DNA from: Maribacter aquimaris
GTDB taxonomy: Bacteria; Bacteroidota; Bacteroidia; Flavobacteriales; Flavobacteriaceae
DNA: 64,000 nt
Assembly (NCBI RefSeq): GCF_014596745.1
Contig: NZ_JABTCF010000016.1
Span: forward strand, 41,807 to 105,806
Reading direction: 5' to 3'
The translations under genes and the position numbers were made by a program. The first letter of the stretch is position 1. Every line of letters starts with the position of its first letter. Below the pieces are notes generated by a model that saw only the letters and a list, made by a program, of their open reading frames with translations, was not told the origin of the DNA and did not search any database. Positions 46,701 to 54,044 of the stretch are shown in pieces.

Positions 46701-49700
46701 AACAATTAGCGGTACAACAACTATTGCAGGACCAATTTCAGTTTACAGCGGAGACATTACCGTTAATGAAAACCTCAATACAACAGGTGGCGCTTTAGCT
46801 GGTGATGTAAAGCTGAATGCTACAGGTAATATAACGCTGGCCCAAAACAAAAGTATTACAACAGACGGTGGCGATGTAATTTTTAAAGCTGATGCTGATG
46901 CAAATCGTTTGGGCGGTATTCGGATTGGTACCGATTTTTCACCCAGCACCTCTACAGCTATCACCACCAATGGAGGCGATATCATTTTAAGTGGCGGTAC
47001 GGATCCGCTCACAGGTTTTGCAAGTTATGATGCAGGACTTGGTGATGCCTTTTCAGATTACTTCTATGCAATAGGAGTTTTTGGAGCCACGCTAAATGCG
47101 AGTGGCACAGCTGATGGCGGAGATATTACTATACGTGGTAATGCAGGAAATACATTTAATGGGTTGATATGGACAACCAATATCGGCGGTCAATACGGGC
47201 TCAATACGAGTGTCAAGACCAATGGTGCAGGCACCATTTCCATTACCGGCGATATGGCCGATGCTCCTGCAAATCCAACACCCAATAGCAGTAGAAATGC
47301 TTGGGCTGTAGCTATTGCAGGTACTATCGAGACTGAAAATGGAAATCTGCTCATGGTTGGTAAGTCAACCATTGCCAGAACAAATGCTAGAGGCTTTTCA
47401 CTAGGCGGAAGTTTTCAATCTGCCATGGGCACGATTACGATTGAAGATCAAACCTTAAATACCAATAATGCAAATTACACTGGGCCATTTATATCTGGCG
47501 CAAAGATTGGGAAAGGTACGCTCACGGCAAGTAGCAGTGATGTTATATTTAAAGCTGATAAATTTGCTTTCGCTAATAATACTGTCGTTGAAACTTCAGG
47601 GGCTGTTACTTTAGAGCCACTTGGAGATGATTTTGCCAGTGCGGTTTCTTTCACAACTGCAGATCTGTCCCTAGATGCGGCTATTTCTGGTTTGACGATT
47701 GGCAAATCAGCTACCAGTGCAGACGGCACAACCGATGCTAATGTAACCATTGCCGGTACAACAACTATTGCAGGACCAATTTCAGTTTACAGCGGGGACA
47801 TTACCGTAAATGAAAATCTTACATCAACCGCTGCCAATGAGGATATTTTATTAAAAGGATCAGGTAATGTTACACTAGCAGCTAATAAAACACTTCAAAC
47901 TAATGCAGGAAGTATTTTATTATGGTCTGATAGTGACGGATCTGATGATGGCAGAGTTGGTTTATTGGGTAATGTAACAACTAGTGGCGGACATTTTTAT
48001 GTTGGAGGCGGTAGTGCTTCTGAAACTTTAAATAGTTTAACAGTTCCTACTTCTTATGCATTAACGAGTACTGACAATACCCATGGTGTAACAATAGTCG
48101 GTTCAACTATTAATACAGATGGAGGGAATTTACGTATTAAAGGACAAAATAACTCTGTGAATACCTCAACAGCAGGCGTAATGGTAGTTAATTCTACGAT
48201 TACAACTGGTGAAGGTGATTTAGAGGTTTATGGAAAAAGAATAGGAGACCCTTTTAAGTCTGCAGGTTTATGGCTAGGTACTACAATTGCTACAGGTAGT
48301 GCTTCTGGAAATGTTACACTTAGTTCAACAACTGGAAATATTAATTTAGAGGGAATATCAGAGGCTTCAAATGGTTTTTCTTGGTCACATGGTTTAGCTA
48401 TTGTTTGTGCAGATGGAGATGAAGTTACTATAAGTTCTACATCTGGGAATATCCAGCTATTAGGTAATGCTAGCAATGCCGCTTTACAATCAGGTGAAGC
48501 ACTTGGATTACTTATTCAAATAGGGACAAACAGCTTTGCAGGTTTAACCACAGATGGAGGAGATATAACCATGGAGGGAATTAGTACAGATTTGGCAATT
48601 ACTAAAGGTTTAGTGTTAAGGGGACAGGATATTGCATCATCCATTGAGATTGGAGATTCAAACACAGGAGATATTAACGTTAAAACAGGGTCTTTGGAAA
48701 CCATCGAAAGAGCAACACTTGGTGTAATTAAATTTGAGAGTATAGGGGATGTGGTATTTGAAGGACCTACGGGATCTAATTTTGCATCAGCTTTTACGCT
48801 ATCAGATGAATATAACATTGTTAGTTCAGCAACTTCTTTAAGAATAGGTAAAACTACTAATACTTCCAATATTTCAATAAACCAAGCTCAAACTATTGCT
48901 GGACCTATTTCAGTTTATGGAGGAGATATTACAATATCTTCAGCTTTAACAGCAACGGATGATGATATCAACTTAACATCTACAGGAGCTGTAACTCAAT
49001 CGGCAGCTATTACAGCAAATGGATTAAGTTTAAATGGAACGGGTACTTTTACTTTAACCAATACCTCAAATAATATAGTAACCATTGCAGGTGGTAACGA
49101 TGTTACCCCAATTGGTAGCGTAAATTTTGTGGATGCAAGTGGTAATTTAACTATTGGAACTGTAAATGGCGAGGATGGTTTTACTTCTACAGGAACTGTA
49201 TTAATAGAAACATTAGCTGGGAATATTAATTTAACCGAGCCAGTTACTTCTGGTTCTTCATCTAATAGTGTAACAGGTTATACTGGTGCAATTGTTTTAA
49301 ATGCTGGTAAAAGTACTGCTGCACCAACATCAACAGGTGGAGATATTGTGGTGAGTTCAAATGGAGCCGTTACCGCTGCAAATGGAATATCTAAATTATA
49401 CAGTGGATCCGATGCTAATAGCACCAGTTTAAATACTCTAGTAGGAGGTTCTGCAAATAATAGGGCTCCGGTTGATTTAAATACTGTGAACTTTACACCT
49501 GTTTTAACATCAGGTGGTAAATTTGCACTTTATCGTACATGTGAAACTGTAGACGCAGGTGCGCTTTCAGGAAATCAAGCAATCTGTATTGCGGGAACAA
49601 CAACTTTTGTAAGCGATGGCGATGCAGGAGGAACTTGGACTTCTGACGATACAGACGTTGCAACAGTGGATGTAAACGGAGAAATAACAGGCGTTGCTGC

Positions 49701-51861
49701 AGGTACGGCTACTATTACGTACGAACTAACAGCAACAGGTGGATGTTCAAACGATGCTGCTACTCGAACTGTAACAGTTAATGATGTTGACGATGCTTCA
49801 TTTAGTTATTCTTCAGCTGCTTATTGTGCAGATGCTTCAGACCCAACACCAACAATTACTGGTTTAGCAGGTGGGACATTTAGTTCTACAACAGGATTGA
49901 GTATCAACGCTTCAACAGGAGCTATTGATGTTTCAGCAAGTACGCCAGGAACATACACAGCAACGTATACCACAGCAGGAACTTGTCCAAATAGTTCAGG
50001 AGTATCTGTAACAATTAATGCATTAGACGATGCTTCATTTAGTTATTCTTCAGCTGCTTATTGTGTAGATGCTTCAGATCCAACGCCAACCATTGCAGGA
50101 TTGGCAGGAGGAACATTTAGTTCTACAGTAGGATTGATTATCAACGCTTCAACAGGAGCAATAGATGTTTCCACAAGTACGCCAGGAACATATTCTGTTA
50201 CTTATACAACAGTAGGAACTTGTCCAAATAGTTCAGGAGTATCTGTTACAATTAATGCTTTAGACAATGCAAGTTTTGCTTATAGTTCTTCTGCCTATTT
50301 TGTAGATGCTTCAGACCCAACACCAACAATTACTGGTTTAGCAGGTGGAGCATTTAGTTCAACAGCAGGATTGAGTTTCAACGCTTCAACAGGAGCAATA
50401 GATGTTTCCACAAGTACGCCAGGAACATACACAGTAACATATACCACGGCAGGTACTTGTCCAAATAGTTCAGGAGTATCTGTAACAGTTAATGCTTTGG
50501 CTGATTATATCCTAAGCAAAGCCGCACTGACCATTGATGAAGCTGCCGGTACAGGCTCCTTTACAGTTGTATTGGATGCACAACCTACTAGTGATGTGGT
50601 TCTCGATATCTCCAGTGATGATACTAATGAGGCTACGGTGTCCTTGGCACAACTTACCTTTACATCTGCGAATTGGGATACCGCACAGACCATAACAGTA
50701 ACAGGGGTCGATGACGCTATAGATCGCAATGATTCAGCGACCATTACCTTGACCGTTAACGATGCCGGTTCCGATGATACTTTCGATGACCTGACAGACC
50801 AAACGGTTGCCATTAAATTGACCGATGACGATGTTGATACGGATGGTGATGGGGTTCTTGACCCTTCGGATAATTGCGTGTCAGTATCAAACGCAGACCA
50901 GTTAGACACGGATTTTGATGGACAGGGTAATGTATGCGATACCGATGATGATAACGATGGTACGCTGGACACCGATGACGATTTCCCATTGGATGATTCC
51001 GAGGACACCGACACCGATGGTGATGGTGTTGGTGATAATGTAGATGCCACAGATAATAGGTTGGACAGTGATGGAGACGGCGTACCTGATGCAGACGATG
51101 CATTCCCTAACAATCCAGATGAAAGTGTGGATACGGATAACGATGGAATCGGGGATAACGCCGATGCCGATGTTGACGGTGATGGAACCGTGGACAATGG
51201 AACCGATACCGATGGAGATGGTATCAACGATGACAACGATACGAACGATGACCGCCCTGACAGCGACGGGGACGGCATTCCCGATGTGGAAGATGCCTTC
51301 CCTAACGACCCGAACGAGAGTGTAGATACCGATGGTGACGGTATCGGGGATAATGCCGATGCCGATGCGAACGGTGATGGCATTGTAGACAACGGAACCG
51401 ATACGGACGGTGATGGTATCAACGATGCCAATGATACGGATGACGACAGGCCGGATAGTGATGGTGACGGTGTTCCCGATGAGGAGGATGCCTTCCCTAA
51501 CGATCCAGATGAAAGTGTAGACCTAGACGGTGACGGCATAGGGGCAAATGCAGATCAAAATGATAATGACACCAATATTGGTTTGGAACGATCCATTATA
51601 GCAGCACAGGCATTTACGCCAAATGGAGATGGAATCAATGACACCTGGTTTATACAGGGCATAGAAAACCATCAAAACGCCATGGTTACGGTCTACAATA
51701 GATACGGGCATGAGGTATTCAAGGCTGTTGGTTACAGGAATGATTGGACTGGCAGATACGGTTCCAAATCGGAAAACCTACCTGCGGGATCTTACTATTA
51801 TGTCATAGACTTCAGAAATGGTTCGACACCCATGGATGGATGGATATTCATCAACTATTAA
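43750..51861 (+). CDS. Giant T9SS type B surface adhesin
   Basis: 2703 residues. Signal peptide 1-31 (WTLLLAFAFGLPQLSIAQ; an ATG at 43756 is an alternative). About 32-1930 is a Gly/Ser/Thr/Asn-rich beta-helix of haemagglutinin type with at least five repeats of a module like GLTLGKSGNTAN...TIAGPISVYSGDITVNE. Then a BIG2-type Ig domain (about 1936-2012), three 79-residue repeats (2014-2250), a Calx-beta-like domain (2252-2360), Asp-rich thrombospondin type 3 calcium repeats (2363-2604), and a gliding-motility-type C-terminal sorting domain (2618-2703; FTPNGDGINDTWFIQG). Exported by the type IX system and attached outside. Likely partner: the PorP/SprF protein 21 bp downstream. Confidence 0.9.
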   Translation: MIMTSKIYTTITRWTLLLAFAFGLPQLSIAQNLTISSSGDTGTSGTNWSISGNTLNVAASGTANVNASVVVNHLNNIGDLTVVLPGQASQERSLIVSANISYTGAVTRSLIFNIANNITVNSGVSITSATAALNLVFRSGMFPTSPDFGSVVLNGTTIVTKGGHFWLGGGNTNTTWNGLTVGTSDARIWADDVSALSMIGGSLSTEGGNIYLAARSWETGDDNGINYGIRIDDYTISSQAGNISLNGSLTGRYTNGSATSIDAATGNVAITSTTGSITINGTGADQTTNGNSWRSATRITSSGAFSTIISSVSGNIAINGAAQFNATINDKEGVVISGSNTAIVSQTGAIEIKGSNTRESDGQYSNSIRFASTNTTNAIRIGFDGVNAYSGNILIEGNSIYQRSNHAGSGSIAIRSTGTLTIQPSDDAFSYVRSGNAGTLTFDDDWNFGSTLSGFTYGKTTNTANITFASAITIAGSITAYANAITVNQDITSTTAGDITLSANNGFSSGTTTRRNITSANGNIIVNADADANATGTLDIDYLTFNAGTGDLTLRSEIFLWSTASTATKPWINGTGAFTLESNDAAFGQNLETNWIEIDQDANGIGGLTLGKETNTDIITISSVQTIAGPVSIYGSDISVNEDINTSSVSNGDILLKASGNITLAASKTIITENGNVVFWANSDGEASNGSVLIRNQSSITTSGGHFWAGGGSANTTWNGLTVGDGYAVSGTSIQPPVGSAAFSGIYLEEASINTSGGNVYIAGAGTSTHNGILTFAVNDINAGSGTITLKGGTGATTGRGMGVSLHSSSIPNSSLTLTSTSTAASAIDIALNSTSNFGMTVEGTMNIVSSNTGGISLVSLGGGTSTGLRLGLSSDRLGVLNVLGTSGNILVNLGEEGINVQNNISSATIGGKASTAVPSSSSNIQFISDDVTAAGALNFSTSGTLAIEPFGTSFSSTLNTTFLTYTGGISGLTLGKSGNTANTTISGTTTIAGPISVYSGDITVNENLNTTGGALAGDVKLNATGNITLAQNKSITTDGGDVIFKADADANRLGGIRIGTDFSPSTSTAITTNGGDIILSGGTDPLTGFASYDAGLGDAFSDYFYAIGVFGATLNASGTADGGDITIRGNAGNTFNGLIWTTNIGGQYGLNTSVKTNGAGTISITGDMADAPANPTPNSSRNAWAVAIAGTIETENGNLLMVGKSTIARTNARGFSLGGSFQSAMGTITIEDQTLNTNNANYTGPFISGAKIGKGTLTASSSDVIFKADKFAFANNTVVETSGAVTLEPLGDDFASAVSFTTADLSLDAAISGLTIGKSATSADGTTDANVTIAGTTTIAGPISVYSGDITVNENLTSTAANEDILLKGSGNVTLAANKTLQTNAGSILLWSDSDGSDDGRVGLLGNVTTSGGHFYVGGGSASETLNSLTVPTSYALTSTDNTHGVTIVGSTINTDGGNLRIKGQNNSVNTSTAGVMVVNSTITTGEGDLEVYGKRIGDPFKSAGLWLGTTIATGSASGNVTLSSTTGNINLEGISEASNGFSWSHGLAIVCADGDEVTISSTSGNIQLLGNASNAALQSGEALGLLIQIGTNSFAGLTTDGGDITMEGISTDLAITKGLVLRGQDIASSIEIGDSNTGDINVKTGSLETIERATLGVIKFESIGDVVFEGPTGSNFASAFTLSDEYNIVSSATSLRIGKTTNTSNISINQAQTIAGPISVYGGDITISSALTATDDDINLTSTGAVTQSAAITANGLSLNGTGTFTLTNTSNNIVTIAGGNDVTPIGSVNFVDASGNLTIGTVNGEDGFTSTGTVLIETLAGNINLTEPVTSGSSSNSVTGYTGAIVLNAGKSTAAPTSTGGDIVVSSNGAVTAANGISKLYSGSDANSTSLNTLVGGSANNRAPVDLNTVNFTPVLTSGGKFALYRTCETVDAGALSGNQAICIAGTTTFVSDGDAGGTWTSDDTDVATVDVNGEITGVAAGTATITYELTATGGCSNDAATRTVTVNDVDDASFSYSSAAYCADASDPTPTITGLAGGTFSSTTGLSINASTGAIDVSASTPGTYTATYTTAGTCPNSSGVSVTINALDDASFSYSSAAYCVDASDPTPTIAGLAGGTFSSTVGLIINASTGAIDVSTSTPGTYSVTYTTVGTCPNSSGVSVTINALDNASFAYSSSAYFVDASDPTPTITGLAGGAFSSTAGLSFNASTGAIDVSTSTPGTYTVTYTTAGTCPNSSGVSVTVNALADYILSKAALTIDEAAGTGSFTVVLDAQPTSDVVLDISSDDTNEATVSLAQLTFTSANWDTAQTITVTGVDDAIDRNDSATITLTVNDAGSDDTFDDLTDQTVAIKLTDDDVDTDGDGVLDPSDNCVSVSNADQLDTDFDGQGNVCDTDDDNDGTLDTDDDFPLDDSEDTDTDGDGVGDNVDATDNRLDSDGDGVPDADDAFPNNPDESVDTDNDGIGDNADADVDGDGTVDNGTDTDGDGINDDNDTNDDRPDSDGDGIPDVEDAFPNDPNESVDTDGDGIGDNADADANGDGIVDNGTDTDGDGINDANDTDDDRPDSDGDGVPDEEDAFPNDPDESVDLDGDGIGANADQNDNDTNIGLERSIIAAQAFTPNGDGINDTWFIQGIENHQNAMVTVYNRYGHEVFKAVGYRNDWTGRYGSKSENLPAGSYYYVIDFRNGSTPMDGWIFINY
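49789..50499 (+). repeat. Three tandem 237-bp (79-codon) repeats in the adhesin
   Basis: Copies begin at 49789, 50026 and 50263, exactly 237 bp apart and nearly identical in DNA. Protein unit: DDASFSYSSAAYCADASDPT ... TYTTAGTCPNSSGVSV. The first two copies have two Cys each; the third has Phe for the first Cys (AYFVDASD). Confidence 0.9.
51064..51530 (+). repeat. Three tandem 195-bp (65-codon) repeats in the calcium-binding part
   Basis: Copies start at about 51064, 51259 and 51454 (195 bp apart), coding DSDGDGVPDADDAFPNNPDE-type units rich in D-x-D-G-D-G calcium loops of thrombospondin type 3 fold. Plausible hot spot for length change by recombination. Confidence 0.85.
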
Positions 51862-51882
51862 TTAAACTGAACGATAAACAAA

Positions 51883-52770
51883 ATGAAAATTAACAGCACC
51901 TATCTCATATTATTTATATTCTTTGTTTCGGGGAGCCTCATGGCCCAACAGGATCCCAACTATATCTTCTACAGGTACAACATGAATTTTGTGAATCCCG
52001 CCTATGCAGGTGCGGAGGAAAAAACCGAATTCGGTGCCAATGTGCGCAGCCAATGGTCCGGCGTTGCAGGTGCACCGGAAACACAGAGCTTTCTTGCCAG
52101 CACCTTTTTGGGAAGAAACGTTGGTTTGGGGGTAAGCATTATTAATGATAAAACTTTTATTGAAACACAGACTTCCATAGCTGTTGACTTCTCCTATAAA
52201 TTGCAATTGGACAGTGACACTAATATCTATTTTGGATTGAAGGCATCCGCTAATTCATATAACGCCAATACTGCCGGACTCATGACCTTCGGCATACAAC
52301 CGGACCCTTCGTTGATGGATATAGATGGAGGAATAACTCCCAATATTGGTGCGGGTATTTACTTTCAAAGCCGAAAATTCTCCATATCCTTTTCAGCACC
52401 AAAAATCTTAAAGCCGCGAAGGTTAGAGCAAGATGGTGGTGCAGCACGGTTGGGAAGGAATAAATTGCATATGTACCTTATGGGTGCCTATGATATTGAA
52501 CTCAACGAAAAGTTGATATTTAAGCCTTCTTCTATGATACGCTACGTAGAAAGCGCACCAGTATCTATAGATTTGACAACCGCTTTGCGTTATAATGAAA
52601 TAATAGAATTCGGGGTTGCATACAGACTCGATGAAGGTTTTGCCGGTTTTTTTCTTTTTAATCTAGCTAACAGTTTTGATATTGGGTATGCCTATGAAGC
52701 ACCGCTATCTTCCTCTTTAAACAATACCAACAACGGTACGCATGAACTTTTCTTAAAACTAAGTCTGTAA
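51883..52770 (+). CDS. PorP/SprF family type IX secretion membrane protein
   Basis: 295 residues. Signal peptide (LILFIFFVSGSLMAQ) and the family start QQDPNYIFYRYNMNFVNPAY, then an outer-membrane barrel ending FLKLSL. PorP/SprF proteins assist secretion and anchoring of type B sorting-domain proteins, and SprF is coded directly after the SprB adhesin in Flavobacterium johnsoniae; here the same order, 21 bp apart, points to a dedicated partner for the giant adhesin. Confidence 0.9.
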   Translation: MKINSTYLILFIFFVSGSLMAQQDPNYIFYRYNMNFVNPAYAGAEEKTEFGANVRSQWSGVAGAPETQSFLASTFLGRNVGLGVSIINDKTFIETQTSIAVDFSYKLQLDSDTNIYFGLKASANSYNANTAGLMTFGIQPDPSLMDIDGGITPNIGAGIYFQSRKFSISFSAPKILKPRRLEQDGGAARLGRNKLHMYLMGAYDIELNEKLIFKPSSMIRYVESAPVSIDLTTALRYNEIIEFGVAYRLDEGFAGFFLFNLANSFDIGYAYEAPLSSSLNNTNNGTHELFLKLSL

Positions 52771-53115
52771 AATTATCATGGTACAATTGGATAGATTTTA
52801 GGATTTACGAATTAATGCTTTCCGAAGCAATTAGAATTAGGGCAATGGTTTTTCAAAACGGCCGTTTTATAGGGCAGCTTTTGTAATAGTTAATACTTTT
52901 TCTAGAGTATCCCAAACCTGGTCTCTTTTAATAATTTCGTTAATTGACCTTTTATGGGACTTATTTTCCTTTATCTATTATTGAAGTTAAAGCAACCTTT
53001 AACTGGAGATGCTTTTTCAAAAAAAAAATTTTAAACGGTGAAGAAGTATTAAAATAGACCGATTTGTATCAAATCATACCAATCTTAATCCAAAACTGGA
53101 TTTGCGTGCAAATAA
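52771..53115. other. Intergenic stretch with one coding-like minus-strand remnant
   Basis: No long gene. On the minus strand (about 52867-52976) a frame without start codon reads KENKSHKRSINEIIKRDQ then VWDTLEKVLTITKAAL and a TAA, which looks protein-like and may be the end of a lost gene. The rest is AT-rich. Confidence 0.35.
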
Positions 53116-53116
53116 A

Positions 53117-53148
53117 AAAGGCTTCAAAAGTTAAAAACTCTTGAAGCC
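53117..53148 (-). terminator. Terminator of the Ala-tRNA
   Basis: Minus-strand stem GGCTTCAAGAGT / ACTTTTGAAGCC followed by six T, starting about 10 bp after the tRNA CCA end. Confidence 0.75.
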
Positions 53149-53158
53149 TAGTGTTTAT

Positions 53159-53236
<78 letters not shown>

Positions 53237-53250
53237 TGGCTTTAAGACGT

Positions 53251-53280
53251 CAAAGGAAATACTTTTTGTTCAAGTATCAA
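53251..53280 (-). promoter_or_regulatory. Promoter of the Ala-tRNA
   Basis: Minus strand TTG (53278-53280), 19-nt spacer, TTCCTTTG (53251-53258; one mismatch to TAnnTTTG), about 15 nt before the tRNA 5' end. Confidence 0.6.
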
Positions 53281-53328
53281 AATAGTATATTCGTTTTCTT
53301 TAATGGGTTCTAATAAAAAAACAAAAAT

Positions 53329-54042
53329 ATGTCAAATTTAAGAGGAAAAGTAGCTTATATCACGGGAGGTTCCAAAGGAATAGGGTTCAGCGTGGCAAAA
53401 ACATTGTTGGATGCGGGAATGAAAGTGGCCATTAGTGGTAGAAATAGGGAAACAGTTGAATCCGCAGCTAAACAATTGGATCAAGGGAATAATGTTCTTG
53501 CCTTACAATCGGATGTGTCCCAACTTGGGGATGAACAGCGTGCTGTAAAGGAAATTTTGGATACATGGGGACAATTGGATGTTGTTTTGGCCAATGCGGG
53601 CGTAGGGCATTTTGCGCCCATAGACGAGATGTCGGAGGAACAGTGGAACAGTATGATCAATACCAACTTATCCGGTGTTTTCCACACCTTAAAAGCCTCT
53701 GTGGAAGCGTTAAAGGAGTCCAAAGGGTATTATATAACCTTGGCGAGTTTGGCAGGAACGAATTTCTTTGCCAATGGGGCAGGTTACAATGCAACGAAGT
53801 TCGGTGTTGTGGGCTTTACACAAGCTGCAATGCTCGATCTACGTCAGTATGATATAAAGGTCTCCACCATAATGCCAGGATCCGTGGCTACCCATTTTAA
53901 CAATAATGAACCTTCCGAAAAGGATGCGTGGAAAATACAGCCTGAGGATATTGGTAAATTGGTATTGGATCTATTAAAAATGCATCCACGTACGCTACCA
54001 AGTAAAATAGAGGTAAGACCGACAAGGCCAGACAAAAAGTAA
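53329..54042 (+). CDS. Short-chain dehydrogenase/reductase
   Basis: 237 residues. Cofactor motif YITGGSKGIGFSVA (T-G-x-x-x-G-x-G), NAG motif in VLANAGVGHF, catalytic Ser in ITLASLAG, and Tyr/Lys in YNATKFG. NAD(P) oxidoreductase, substrate unknown. A TTG-N17-TATATTCG (53266-53293) could be its promoter, overlapping the divergent tRNA promoter. Convergent with the addB-like gene, 2 bp apart. Confidence 0.88.
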   Translation: MSNLRGKVAYITGGSKGIGFSVAKTLLDAGMKVAISGRNRETVESAAKQLDQGNNVLALQSDVSQLGDEQRAVKEILDTWGQLDVVLANAGVGHFAPIDEMSEEQWNSMINTNLSGVFHTLKASVEALKESKGYYITLASLAGTNFFANGAGYNATKFGVVGFTQAAMLDLRQYDIKVSTIMPGSVATHFNNNEPSEKDAWKIQPEDIGKLVLDLLKMHPRTLPSKIEVRPTRPDKK

Positions 54043-54044
54043 TG

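Noticed and set aside
50505..51539. Long minus-strand frame (344 codons) opposite the adhesin C-terminus
   Set aside because: It is Ser/Pro-only low complexity, the antisense of GAT/GGT-rich calcium repeats; the plus strand codes recognisable domains.
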